From Gammaproteobacteria bacterium (lineage in GTDB: Bacteria; Pseudomonadota; Gammaproteobacteria; Steroidobacterales; Steroidobacteraceae), in assembly GCA_017577615.1 (NCBI GenBank), contig PKRE01000001.1, positions 744,001 to 808,000 of the forward strand: a DNA stretch of 64,000 nt, written 5' to 3'. The notes beneath the pieces were generated by a model. It saw only the letters and a program-made list of their open reading frames with translations. It was not told the origin of the DNA and searched no databases. Position numbers and translations under genes: made by a program. Positions 55,697 to 64,000 of the stretch are shown in pieces (the first letter of the stretch is position 1; every line of letters starts with the position of its first letter).

Positions 55697-56101
55697 CTAA
55701 CCACTACGCGGCTTCGTGTCGTACCCGCCCCCATAGAGCCGGCAGGTGAAGTAGGTCCAGGCAGCAAGCGTACCGCTGACAACCGCGAGCACGAAGTGCG
55801 AGTCGTCGAAGAGCCGTGCAGCGACGATCATGCAGGCGAGCATGGAAAGCGTCGCTTGCCCGAGCCGCAGCTCCCAGCGATCCACATAGTGCACCCATGC
55901 GGCAGCTGCTGCCGCGACTCGCGTGCGGTAGGGATCGAAGCCGAAGACGTGCGAGAAGACGATGTATGAAACGATCCCAGCCATGCTCCATAGTCCGACT
56001 CGCGGCACATCCATCTCGATGTCTGCCGCGAGGCTGAAGCCCATTGCGAAGAGAAGAAAGATCGCGCAGGCCGCAAGCGCATGAAAAATCCGTGAGCGCA
56101 T
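55697..56101 (-). CDS. Unknown small membrane protein
   Basis: About 134 residues from ATG 56101 (MRSRIFHAL); the frame is open to 56173 but the added residues are not typical. It has about four membrane segments (ALAACAIFLLFAMGFSLAA, LWSMAGIVSYIVFSHVFG, LGQATLSMLACMIVAARLF, FVLAVVSGTLAAWTYFTCRLYGGGY). I recognise no family. It converges on the encapsulin shell gene with 22 bases between and diverges from the hybrid kinase. Confidence 0.6.
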   Translation of the reverse strand: MRSRIFHALAACAIFLLFAMGFSLAADIEMDVPRVGLWSMAGIVSYIVFSHVFGFDPYRTRVAAAAAAWVHYVDRWELRLGQATLSMLACMIVAARLFDDSHFVLAVVSGTLAAWTYFTCRLYGGGYDTKPRSG

Positions 56102-56414
56102 ATTCGTTGTGCTTGAGTGAAAGCGACGAGCATGGCTGCCGGCCACAGGGACAGCTGTTGGAGGCACCGGCAACGACCGTCACGGATGCTAGCAATGGTT
56201 GGGCATCGTCGTCTGTAGTGCGATAGCTCTACGGAAAATTGCTTACAAGCCTCTGCGACTGCCGGCGCTAAGTCATGCGGATTGTGTGCCCGACCAACCG
56301 CAGCAGCCACCTCGGCCTGCCAGTGCAATTGCAATTTTTCAAGACTCACGCGTGCTGGCTGTCGTACACTTCCCTACAGGCTGGCGGCCTGTACGGACGG
56401 AACGAGAACCAACA

Positions 56415-58454
56415 ATGAAGGCATTCCGGCGTTCGCTCGTCGCATTGGGAGTTGCGGCCACTCTGCCGGTCATGCTGCTCGCTGCCGTAGCGGTGTTCTA
56501 CCTGCTGCGACTGGAGCGCGCTCAGCTGCGGAGTGCGACGCTCGTGCAGGCCGAGCAGATCGTTCAGCTTGCCGATGCGCGCGCCAGCCGTGATCTCGCC
56601 GTACTCGAGGTGCTGAGTGCGAGCGTTTGTGGCGCTTGCGACGACTTCGTACAAACTACGCGGCGCGTGCTTGCCAACAATGCTGACTGGGCGCGTGTCA
56701 CTGTCTTCGACGCGCGCAGCGGTCGCTCACTGCAAAACATCGATGCTTCACAGGCGTACGACGGCCCGAGCTCGCTGCAGCATGCCGAGATGGTCGGGCT
56801 CGTCGCAGCAACGAACACTGCAAGGATCGGCCCTGTCGAACGCATTCCGGAGCCGGTGCTGTGGATCTACACACCAGTCGACGAAAAGGGCGAGCTGCGA
56901 TACGTGCTGGGCGCAGCTATCCGCACGGATGTGTTCCAGACGATTCTGACCGCGGTCGTACCGCATACCGTCACAGCCGCCCTAGTGGATAGTCGCGGCG
57001 AGTTCGTCGCCCGATCCATCGATCACGAGCGGTATGTGGGCGCTCCTGCCAGCAGCTCGATGCAAGAGGCGATTGGTAACGCGCCAAGTGGGTTCTATGT
57101 CGCAAGGTCGAGCGACGGACAAGAGCACCACAGCGCATACCACACGTCAGAGCGATTCGGCTGGTCGGCGCACCTGGCGCTGCCTGCGCGGCTCATCAAG
57201 GTTCCTAGCACGTGGTCCGTAGCGGTTGCTGCGCTCGCAGGGCTCGGTGCAGTGCTGCACGCCGGTATCTTAGTGATTCTCGTCTTGCGCGATATGGCCG
57301 AGCGACGCCGCACCGAGGAAGCGATCAGGCAAGCGCAAAAAATGGAAGCGGTCGGACAGCTAACCGGCGGCATTGCGCACGATTTCAACAATCTGCTCAC
57401 CGCGATCATCGGCAATCTCGACTTGATCAAGGCCCGCACGAAGGAAAACGAACAATTGCAGCGCCTCGCTGTCAACGCGCTCGATGCGGCGCGCCGCGGT
57501 GCGAAGTTGGCGGGACAGCTGCTCGCCTTCTCGCGCACGCAGCGCATGAAGATGCGCCGTATCGATCTGCGGCAGCTGCTGAGCGGGATGAGTGGTCTGC
57601 TTGCTCAGTCTGTCGGGCCATCCGTCAAAGTGGAAATCGATATCCACCCGGAGGCTCGTACGGTCGTCAGTGATGCCAATCAATTGGAGCTCGCCTTGCT
57701 CAATCTGGCGGTGAACGCGCGCGACGCCATGAAAGGCAGCGGGACGCTCTCGATCCGCGCTCGACCGGTCCGCGATGTCGATCCGTCCTTGCCACCTGAC
57801 GACTACGTCGAGCTGGCCGTCAGCGATACAGGCATGGGCATGTCAGAAGAGGTCAGGGCACGGGCGATCGAGCCGTTTTTCACCACCAAGCCCGCCGGAG
57901 AGGGCACTGGGCTCGGGCTCTCGCAAGTGTATGGTGTCGTTCGCGAATCGGGCGGCACACTCCTCATCGATAGCGAGCCGGGACGAGGTACGACGATTCG
58001 GCTCATTCTGAGGTCGGGATCCGATCTCGCCGACTCACCCCTGACACAGCCGCACGCAACCCAACCGATACAGACGTCGGGCGCCGAATCACAAATACGT
58101 GTGCTCGTCGTCGACGACGACCGGCTGGTGCGGCGTTTCATGGCAGAGTCCTTGCGCAGCCTCGGCTACCAGGTGACCGAAGCGGCAGACGGAAATGCAG
58201 CGCTCGAGCAATTGAGAACGGACGCGTACGACTTGCTGATCGTCGATTTCGCCATGCCCGGAATGAACGGCGTGGAAGTCGCACGTGTCGGACGCGAGCT
58301 CAGACCCAGCCTGCGCACCTTGATCGTGTCCGGATATGCCGATACGAATGCGCTCGAAAACGCAATCGGCGCACAGCCACAGCTACGCAAGCCATTTAAT
58401 GTCGCAGAGTTGCAGGCTGCAGTGAAAAACCTTCTCGAAAGTGAGCATCGGTGA
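56415..58454 (+). CDS. Hybrid sensor histidine kinase with C-terminal receiver
   Basis: A 679-residue kinase from ATG 56415. Two membrane segments (about 9-31 and 267-292) enclose a periplasmic sensor of about 235 residues that looks like a CHASE/Cache domain and holds a CxxC-like pair (SVCGACDD, 71-75). The cytosolic part has the phospho-His322 in GGIAHDFNNLL, the N-box LALLNLAVNARDAM, G1 DTGMGM and G2 GTGLGLSQVYG, then a receiver domain with phospho-Asp in LLIVDFAMPGMNG and Lys in LRKPFN. The pattern fits NtrB-like kinases that pass phosphate within a phosphorelay. No response regulator gene adjoins, so the downstream partner is elsewhere. Confidence 0.93.
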   Translation: MKAFRRSLVALGVAATLPVMLLAAVAVFYLLRLERAQLRSATLVQAEQIVQLADARASRDLAVLEVLSASVCGACDDFVQTTRRVLANNADWARVTVFDARSGRSLQNIDASQAYDGPSSLQHAEMVGLVAATNTARIGPVERIPEPVLWIYTPVDEKGELRYVLGAAIRTDVFQTILTAVVPHTVTAALVDSRGEFVARSIDHERYVGAPASSSMQEAIGNAPSGFYVARSSDGQEHHSAYHTSERFGWSAHLALPARLIKVPSTWSVAVAALAGLGAVLHAGILVILVLRDMAERRRTEEAIRQAQKMEAVGQLTGGIAHDFNNLLTAIIGNLDLIKARTKENEQLQRLAVNALDAARRGAKLAGQLLAFSRTQRMKMRRIDLRQLLSGMSGLLAQSVGPSVKVEIDIHPEARTVVSDANQLELALLNLAVNARDAMKGSGTLSIRARPVRDVDPSLPPDDYVELAVSDTGMGMSEEVRARAIEPFFTTKPAGEGTGLGLSQVYGVVRESGGTLLIDSEPGRGTTIRLILRSGSDLADSPLTQPHATQPIQTSGAESQIRVLVVDDDRLVRRFMAESLRSLGYQVTEAADGNAALEQLRTDAYDLLIVDFAMPGMNGVEVARVGRELRPSLRTLIVSGYADTNALENAIGAQPQLRKPFNVAELQAAVKNLLESEHR

Positions 58455-58591
58455 GCTCAAGCCGCAGCCAGCTGCCTACTAGGCATCGCACGCGAGGCGC
58501 AGATAGGTTGTAATCGCGGGTCTCGAACGGCACCCTCGCGCTAGCAGAGTGCCCTCCACGATCCACACCGAACGTTCTTCGCTGATTTTCT

Positions 58592-59290
58592 ATGCCCTAC
58601 CACACGCAGGAATCGAACGATGCAGTGATTCTTCAGCCGAAATCCCCGCCCACTGCGGCGGTGATCTGGCTGCACGGACTGGGTGCGGACGGCTACGACT
58701 TCGTGCCGATCGTCGAGGAGTTGCAGCTCCCATCGCAGATGGCGGTCCGATTCGTGTTTCCGCATGCACCACGACGACCGGTGACCATCAACAACGGCTA
58801 TGTCATGAGGGCGTGGTACGACATCCTGAGCCTCGACCTCACCGGCAGAGAAGACGCCGCCGGGGTGCGCGACTCGGAGATCATCGTCCGTCGCTTCATC
58901 GACGCCGAAATCGCTGCTGGAATCGCGACGAACCGCATCGTGGTCGCGGGTTTTTCGCAAGGCGGTGCAATGGCGCTTCACGCCGGCTTGCGCTATCCCG
59001 AGCCGCTCGCAGGCATCCTCGCGTTGTCCACGTACCTGCCGCTGCGCGACACATTCGAGCGCGAAGCGACGGCGGCTAACCGTGACACCCCGATACTGAT
59101 GTGTCACGGCAGCCACGATCAGGTCGTCCCGGAGCTTGCGGGACGCCTCTCTTACGAGCATCTGAAAGGTCTGGGATACCAAGTGGAATGGAAGAGCTAT
59201 CCGATGGCACACCAGGTCTGTATGGAAGAAATCGCCGATGTTTCCGCTTGGTTGCAACGACGTTTGAAGAGTGTAGGCCGTGAGCTCTAG
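58592..59290 (+). CDS. Carboxylesterase/acyl-protein-thioesterase-like hydrolase
   Basis: A 232-residue alpha/beta hydrolase of the carboxylesterase/phospholipase family (abhydrolase_2). VIWLHGLGADGYDFVPIVEEL gives the oxyanion region, VAGFSQGGAMALH the nucleophile Ser, CHGSHDQVVP the Asp and YPMAHQVCMEE the His. Relatives are carboxylesterase I/II of pseudomonads and acyl-protein thioesterases. It is cytosolic and stands alone. Its TAG stop lies inside a heptamer array (59274-59301). Confidence 0.9.
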   Translation: MPYHTQESNDAVILQPKSPPTAAVIWLHGLGADGYDFVPIVEELQLPSQMAVRFVFPHAPRRPVTINNGYVMRAWYDILSLDLTGREDAAGVRDSEIIVRRFIDAEIAAGIATNRIVVAGFSQGGAMALHAGLRYPEPLAGILALSTYLPLRDTFEREATAANRDTPILMCHGSHDQVVPELAGRLSYEHLKGLGYQVEWKSYPMAHQVCMEEIADVSAWLQRRLKSVGREL

Positions 59291-59301
59291 GCTGTAGCGA
59301 A
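59274..59301 (+). repeat. Stop-heptamer array, four units
   Basis: Units TAGGCCG, TGAGCTC, TAGGCTG and TAGCGAA, period 7, at 59274, 59281, 59288 and 59295. The third TAG is the esterase stop. The TGAGCTC unit matches that at 10407. Confidence 0.7.
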
Positions 59302-59414
59302 GGACGCACAGTGTACGCGCCCTTCCCTGTTCCCTGCCCCATGCCTGCGACGAAGCGTGCGATCCGCACGATCGGCCGATGTTCTTTCGTCCTCACGTTG
59401 TTTACAGTGCGTCA

Positions 59415-59428
59415 CAGGCCGTAGCCTG
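59415..59428 (+). repeat. Short heptamer pair
   Basis: CAGGCCG and TAGCCTG in period 7, just upstream of the LytS-type gene. TAGCCTG is also the middle unit of the array at 10393. Confidence 0.45.
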
Positions 59429-59452
59429 CCGCGGGCGGAGCTCCTCGCGCAG

Positions 59453-60625
59453 ATGACACTGCTCGATCTGAAGAAGAATCGTGACCTGCTGTTCTGGTCG
59501 CTGCACGCGCTCGGCTGGGTGGGCTATGCCATTTCCCAGTATCTGGGCGCGCTGCTGTACGGCAAGCCGATCGAGTACACGCAGGTGATCGTGATCATCA
59601 CCGTCTGGGGCTTCATCGTCAGTGCGCCGCTGCGCCAGATCTGCCGCTGGCTATGGCGGCGTCCGTTCAAGATCCTCATTCCAGTGGCATTGATCATCGC
59701 CTATGTGGTGGCGCTTGCGTGGCGCGTCGGTGCGAACTGGGCCTATCAGCGCTACGATCCTGATTGGCAGATCAACTACTGGACCGAGCTATTCACCGGT
59801 GCCATTCAGGCCACCTACCTGATCGCCTGCTGGATGGGCCTGTACTTCGGCGTCAAGTACTACGAGTCGATGCAGCAGCAGCGCGAAGCAGCCCTACGTG
59901 CGTCGGCGCTCGCGCAAGAAGCACAGCTGAAGATGTTGCGGTACCAGCTCAACCCACACTTCCTGTTCAATACGCTGAATGCCATCTCGACGCTGATTCT
60001 CGACAAGCGCAACGCGACAGCCAACGCCGCAGTCACTGGGCTTTCGGAGTTCCTGCGCTACACGCTCGATCAGGATCCCATGAAGAAAGTCACCGTGGCG
60101 CAGGAGATCGAAGCGCTCGATCTGTATCTGAACATCGAGAAGATGCGCTTCGGCGATCGGCTCAGGATCGACTTCGCCATCGAGGATTCTGCCACCGATG
60201 TTCTGATGCCTAGCTTGCTGCTGCAGCCGCTCATCGAGAACGCGATCAAGTACGCGGTATCCCCGCGAGAGGAAGGCGGCCGCATCCGCATCGGGGCCCA
60301 TCTCACGGGCGGGATGCTGCAGCTGGAAGTATCGGACGACGGGCCTGGGTTAAGAGACACGTCGCGACTCAAGAATGGTCGCGGTGTCGGCATTCGCAAC
60401 ACGTGCGAACGTCTTCGTGTGCTGTACGGCGAAAATGGACAAGTCAGCGTCACGAACACTCAGCCTGGTTTGCGCGTCGCACTCACGTTTCCGGCCGAGC
60501 GGGCGACGCCGCGCGAAACCACGCCGATGACGGAACGCCATCCTTTCGAGGCACTGCCTGGCATGGAGCACGCGGCTCGCAGCATCGACCGCGCCGGCGC
60601 TTCCGGCCCAAAAGGGTCACTATAG
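59453..60625 (+). CDS. LytS/AlgZ-type sensor histidine kinase (HisKA_7TM-less, His_kinase domain)
   Basis: A 390-residue kinase from ATG 59453 (GCGGAG upstream). Four membrane segments (about 10-32, 40-60, 73-95, 117-140) precede a short coiled linker and the LytS-type core: QLKMLRYQLNPHFLFNTLNAISTLI with the phospho-His in NPHFLFN, the N-box LLLQPLIENAIKYAV and G-box SDDGPGL ... GRGVGIRNTCERL. These kinases pair with LytTR response regulators; the next gene, 3 bases away, is one. Together they form a two-component system; the periplasmic or membrane signal is unknown. Confidence 0.93.
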   Translation: MTLLDLKKNRDLLFWSLHALGWVGYAISQYLGALLYGKPIEYTQVIVIITVWGFIVSAPLRQICRWLWRRPFKILIPVALIIAYVVALAWRVGANWAYQRYDPDWQINYWTELFTGAIQATYLIACWMGLYFGVKYYESMQQQREAALRASALAQEAQLKMLRYQLNPHFLFNTLNAISTLILDKRNATANAAVTGLSEFLRYTLDQDPMKKVTVAQEIEALDLYLNIEKMRFGDRLRIDFAIEDSATDVLMPSLLLQPLIENAIKYAVSPREEGGRIRIGAHLTGGMLQLEVSDDGPGLRDTSRLKNGRGVGIRNTCERLRVLYGENGQVSVTNTQPGLRVALTFPAERATPRETTPMTERHPFEALPGMEHAARSIDRAGASGPKGSL

Positions 60626-60628
60626 AGG

Positions 60629-61468
60629 ATGGGCGACCCGATGAAGGACACCGCGATCAGAACGATCCTCGTCGACGACGAGGAGCTTGCACGCCGAGGC
60701 ATTCAAATCCGGCTGCAGAAACATCCCGACTTCGTCGTCGTCGCCGAATGCGCTAACGGACGCGAGGCGCTCGAGGCGATCGCACGCGAGACACCGGACC
60801 TCATGTTCCTCGACATCCAGATGCCCGGGCTATCTGGATTCGATGTGCTCGCGCGCATTCCTCACGAATCGCTGCCGCTGATCGTGTTCGTGACCGCGTA
60901 CGATCGGTACGCCCTGGACGCCTTCGAAGCTCAGGCGCTCGATTATCTACTGAAGCCAATCAATGACACGCGCTTCCTGCAAGCAATCGCACGCGTGCGC
61001 GCACAGATCGAGGCGCGTGCCGCACTCGGACAAAGGCAGAAGCTGATGGACCTGATCGCCTCGACGCAGGGTAGGGGCGCGATCGATGCCGACCTCTTGA
61101 GAGAGCACTTGAGCACGCCAGCACCACCGAAGCGCTATCCGCAGGTGCTGCCCATCCGAGAGAGCTCTGGCACGGTGCTGCTCGAAGTGCATACGATCGA
61201 TTGGATCGATGCGGCGGGCGACTACATGTGTATCCACGCCGATGGCCGCACGTATGTGCTGCGCGAGACGATGAAATCGCTCGAAGCGATTCTCGATCCG
61301 GCGATCTTTCAGCGCGTCCATCGCTCGACGATCGTGAACGTCAACCGCGTAAGGCGCCTGCGTCCGCACACCAACGGGGAGTACTTTCTTGCGCTGGACA
61401 ACGGACAGGAGATCAAGCTCAGCCGATCGTATCGCGATCGTGTCGATCAGCTCCTGCAGCGACGCTAG
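60629..61468 (+). CDS. LytTR-family response regulator
   Basis: A 279-residue regulator. The receiver (about 9-125) has the acidic pair ILVDDEE, phospho-Asp in LMFLDIQMPG, Thr in IVFVTAYDRYALDAFEAQALDYLLKP and Lys in LLKP. The LytTR DNA-binding domain (about 165-279) begins PKRYPQVLPIRESSGTVLLEVHTIDWIDAAGDYM and ends FQRVHRSTIVNVNRVRRLRPHTNGEYFLALDNGQEIKLSRSYRDRV. ATG at 60641 is an alternative start. It is 3 bases after the kinase gene. Its 3' end overlaps the convergent EamA gene by 50 bases. Confidence 0.95.
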   Translation: MGDPMKDTAIRTILVDDEELARRGIQIRLQKHPDFVVVAECANGREALEAIARETPDLMFLDIQMPGLSGFDVLARIPHESLPLIVFVTAYDRYALDAFEAQALDYLLKPINDTRFLQAIARVRAQIEARAALGQRQKLMDLIASTQGRGAIDADLLREHLSTPAPPKRYPQVLPIRESSGTVLLEVHTIDWIDAAGDYMCIHADGRTYVLRETMKSLEAILDPAIFQRVHRSTIVNVNRVRRLRPHTNGEYFLALDNGQEIKLSRSYRDRVDQLLQRR

Positions 61469-62363
61469 CCGCTTCGCCTTGCGCGCGCTTGCCGCGCGAC
61501 ACCCACAGCGGGTGGCTGAACACGACAGCCAGGATGATAAGGACTCCAAGGTAGAACGTCGGTGCAAGCTCGCGTTGCTCGCCGAGCAGAACAATCGCCA
61601 ACACGATTGCGTACACTGGCTCGAGATTGACGGCAAGGGAGGCGGAAAACGCGCTGAGCCGTCGCAGCGCAACCAAGGAGAGCGCAAACGGAAGCAAGGT
61701 GCAGCCCACTGCGAGGGCAATGAGCAACAGCGCATCCTGCCACCCCGGGAGCACGAACACAGACGTGCTCGGCGATAATACCGATCCGAACAGAGCGAGA
61801 AATGCTGCGCCGGCTCCTATTTCGATGCCGGTCACCGTGAGCACAGGCGAGCTCCCGATGTAACGCTTGTTGAGCGAGCCGAAGATCGCGACGAAGAAAG
61901 CCGATAGCGTTCCGACGAGAATACCAAGCCGCATCTGTGTCGGCGTGCCGCCGGTGACCATGGCGACACCCGGAATCACGGCGAGCCCGAAGAGAACTTC
62001 CACCGGATCGATACGACGCCTCGCAAGCATCGGCTCCACGAAGGCAGTGAATACGGGCGTGAGTGCCATGCAGGTGGCGGCAACGGATGCGTTAGACAAT
62101 TTGACCGAGCCGTAGAAGGTCAGCCAATGTAAGGCGACAAAGGTGCCGATGCCGGCGTATGTCGCAAGGAGGCTCCGCTGCATGGCTGGCAGCCCCCGCC
62201 AGAACGCCGGCACGAGCAGCAACAGGGCGGCAACGAGCACCATGCGCCACCACACGAGGGGGAGCGCGGCCAGCGAGATCAGCTTGCCGAGAATCGCAGT
62301 AAAGCCCCACAGCACGACGCAGATGTGAATCTGCAGAAGCGCGCGGCGGTGGGTTGTGGGCAT
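61419..62363 (-). CDS. EamA/DMT-superfamily transporter
   Basis: A 314-residue membrane protein with ten hydrophobic segments in two EamA repeats (HICVVLWGFTAILGKLISL ... LNKRYIGSSPVLTVTGIEIG ... FALSLVALRRLSAFSASLAVNLEPVYAIVLAIVLLGEQ). Family members move metabolites such as amino acids, nucleosides or carboxylates. It is transcribed from just upstream of proS and may share its promoter region only partly, since the start of proS lies downstream of it: the gap is 9 bases and proS is upstream, so they form a two-gene unit proS-eamA. Its 3' end overlaps lytTR by 50 bases. Confidence 0.9.
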   Translation of the reverse strand: MPTTHRRALLQIHICVVLWGFTAILGKLISLAALPLVWWRMVLVAALLLLVPAFWRGLPAMQRSLLATYAGIGTFVALHWLTFYGSVKLSNASVAATCMALTPVFTAFVEPMLARRRIDPVEVLFGLAVIPGVAMVTGGTPTQMRLGILVGTLSAFFVAIFGSLNKRYIGSSPVLTVTGIEIGAGAAFLALFGSVLSPSTSVFVLPGWQDALLLIALAVGCTLLPFALSLVALRRLSAFSASLAVNLEPVYAIVLAIVLLGEQRELAPTFYLGVLIILAVVFSHPLWVSRGKRAQGEAASVAAGADRHDRDTIG

Positions 62364-62372
62364 GAGCTCCGA

Positions 62373-63902
62373 TCAATAAGCCTTCGCCCACACGACCCGT
62401 TGAGGGCTCGGCTTACCCGTGAAGGGACACGTGCCAGGCTCGCTTTTCTCCAGCGGGATGCACCGCACGGTCACGCCGAGATCGTCCTTGATGCGCTGCT
62501 CGAGCTCGACCTCACCGCTGAAGTGCGTGAGCGCAAAACCGCCGTGGATCGGTGTCGGCGCGTTCTCCGGTGCCGGCGGCGCAGTAAAGAACTCATAGAA
62601 TGCGTCCTTGTCGTCGATCAGATGTGTATGTTGCTCGCGGAAACGACGAGCGCGCTCGAGCAATGCATCCTGGATTGATTGCAGCACGTTCGCGATGTTG
62701 GCCACGAACTCGGCGCGGGGGATGCTTTCCTTGTCCCTCGGGCCCCGGTCGCGTCGACCGACGAAGAGCGCATCTTTCTCGAGATCGCGCGGTCCGATCT
62801 CGATACGCACCGGCACGCCTTTCTTGATCCAGCTCCAGACCTTCTCCCCGCCGCGCTCGTCGCGGTTGTCGACGTGGACTCTCACCGGGCGGTCCGCGTA
62901 GCGCATCGCCCGGAGCTCGTTCGCGACGCGGTCGCAGTACTCGAGCACGCGCGAGCGATCCTGCTCGGACCGATGGATCGGCAGAATGACGACTTGCGTG
63001 GGTGCAAGCCGCGGCGGAAGAACCAAGCCGTCGTCATCGGAGTGCGTCATGATGAGCGCACCGATCAGGCGCGTCGACGTGCCCCAGCTCGTGGTCCACG
63101 CGTACTGATGCACGCCGTTCTGGTCGAGGAAGCGGATCTCGCTCGCTTTGGAGAAATTCTGTCCGAGGAAGTGGCTGGTGCCGGCCTGCAGCGCCTTCCG
63201 GTCCTGCATCATGGCCTCGATGCAGAACGTGCGTTCGGCGCCCGGGAAACGCTCGCCTGCGGTTTTCTCGCCTTTGATCACCGGCATCGCCATCCATTGC
63301 TCGGCGAAGGTGGCATACACCTCGAGCATGCGCATCGTTTCTTCGAGCGCCTCTTCTCGCGTTGCATGAGCCGTATGTCCTTCCTGCCAGAGAAACTCGG
63401 CAGTTCGTAGGAACATGCGCGTGCGCATTTCCCAACGCACGACGTTGGCCCATTGATTGATGAGCAGCGGGAGATCGCGGTAGCTCTGCACCCAGCGAGC
63501 AAAGGCATCGCCGATGATGGTCTCGGAGGTGGGTCGTACGACGAGCGGCTCCTCGAGCTCGCCCACCGGCACGAGCTTGCCCTCAGCGTCCTGCTGCAGC
63601 CGATGGTGGGTCACGACGGCGCATTCCTTGGCGAAACCTTCGACGTGAGCGGCTTCCTTCTCAAGGAAGGACAAGGGGATGAAGAGTGGAAAGTACGCGT
63701 TCTGATGCCCCGTGGCCTTGAACATGTCGTCGAGCACGCGCTGGATGTTCTCCCAGAGCGCATAACCCCATGGCTTGATGACCATGCAGCCCCGCACGGG
63801 CGAGTTCTCGGCGAGGTCAGCTGCGCGAATGACTTGCTGGTACCACTCGGCGTAGTTTTCGTCCCTAGTCGGGCTGATCGCAGTCCTGGGAGTCGTACTC
63901 AT
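62373..63902 (-). CDS. proS: Prolyl-tRNA synthetase, archaeal/eukaryotic type
   Basis: A 509-residue class II synthetase. It shows the archaeal/eukaryotic-type pattern from its start (NYAEWYQQVIRAADLAENSPVRGCMVIKPWGYALWENIQ), motif 1, motif 2 (VRWEMRTRMFLRTAEFLWQEGHTAH) and motif 3, an anticodon-binding domain and a short C-terminal domain ending in the conserved WAKAY. It lacks the editing INS insert of the bacterial type (E. coli ProS is about 570 residues). The C-terminal zinc-like motif keeps only two Cys. Charging tRNA-Pro is essential, so a second proS elsewhere or replacement by this type should be checked. It starts the transcript followed by the EamA gene. Confidence 0.96.
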   Translation of the reverse strand: MSTTPRTAISPTRDENYAEWYQQVIRAADLAENSPVRGCMVIKPWGYALWENIQRVLDDMFKATGHQNAYFPLFIPLSFLEKEAAHVEGFAKECAVVTHHRLQQDAEGKLVPVGELEEPLVVRPTSETIIGDAFARWVQSYRDLPLLINQWANVVRWEMRTRMFLRTAEFLWQEGHTAHATREEALEETMRMLEVYATFAEQWMAMPVIKGEKTAGERFPGAERTFCIEAMMQDRKALQAGTSHFLGQNFSKASEIRFLDQNGVHQYAWTTSWGTSTRLIGALIMTHSDDDGLVLPPRLAPTQVVILPIHRSEQDRSRVLEYCDRVANELRAMRYADRPVRVHVDNRDERGGEKVWSWIKKGVPVRIEIGPRDLEKDALFVGRRDRGPRDKESIPRAEFVANIANVLQSIQDALLERARRFREQHTHLIDDKDAFYEFFTAPPAPENAPTPIHGGFALTHFSGEVELEQRIKDDLGVTVRCIPLEKSEPGTCPFTGKPSPQRVVWAKAY

Positions 63903-64000
63903 CGGTCGAAACGCTGTCGGGTGAAAAAGAAAGCGCGAATTAGACCAGATTTCCCAGCGCTCCGCGCGTGTGGGAGATCGGGGACTGGAGAGCGGAGGCT
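63903..64000. other. Upstream region of proS at the window edge
   Basis: About 98 bases before the proS start, with no gene seen. The proS promoter should lie here. Confidence 0.4.

Overview
The window is about 62% G+C by eye and carries 45 protein genes or gene pieces at high density. I see no rRNA, tRNA, CRISPR array, insertion sequence or prophage. Gene content points to a free-living gammaproteobacterium: a TonB-dependent receptor, an LpxR-type outer-membrane enzyme, a yeaG-yeaH-spoVR operon, a FabY-like synthase, Lhr and AmpG-like transport. Something like the Steroidobacter/Nevskiales group is my inference only; no marker here proves it.

Layout. 0-3.3 kb: a formylglycine-generating-enzyme-like gene cut by the left edge, a wrecked TonB receptor, and an exported alpha/beta hydrolase with an odd nucleophile elbow. 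3.6-9.7 kb: a PAS-GGDEF-EAL protein, an M28 lipoprotein peptidase divergent from an anchored HtrA protease, and an unknown membrane protein. 9.8-14.9 kb: alkyladenine glycosylase, a YgiQ radical-SAM protein, an LpxR-like lipid A deacylase and a methyltransferase. 15-18 kb: a small Hsp20-like protein and Lon behind a possible heat-shock promoter. 18-23 kb: the prkA(yeaG)-yeaH-spoVR operon with a good sigma-54 promoter and an enhancer-like inverted repeat. 23-39 kb: mixed housekeeping and regulation (NmrA-type reductase, two LysR regulators, an usher-like lipoprotein, Lhr, FabY-like synthase, a GGDEF sensor, citrate synthase, a degenerate kinase/receiver protein, an AmpG-like transporter).

40.2-54.2 kb is the most unusual part. 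Eight minus-strand genes overlap or nearly abut: a VWA membrane protein, a caspase-fold protein with Ser at the Cys position and an EF-hand-like loop, a TPR protein with an HELAH metallopeptidase motif, a MoxR AAA+ ATPase, a DUF58 protein, a BatA-like VWA membrane protein, a 1189-residue DUF4175 coiled-coil membrane protein and a DUF4159 protein. They look like one envelope-associated machine. Divergent from it is a two-gene encapsulin nanocompartment (ferritin-like cargo plus shell).

55.7-64 kb: a small membrane protein, a hybrid histidine kinase, a carboxylesterase, a LytS/LytTR two-component pair, a DMT transporter, and an archaeal/eukaryotic-type prolyl-tRNA synthetase.

Beyond genes, the clearest pattern is a short tandem heptamer (consensus TAGGCTG, period exactly 7) at the ends of several plus-strand genes. 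Because 7 is not a multiple of 3, successive TAGs fall in all three frames.
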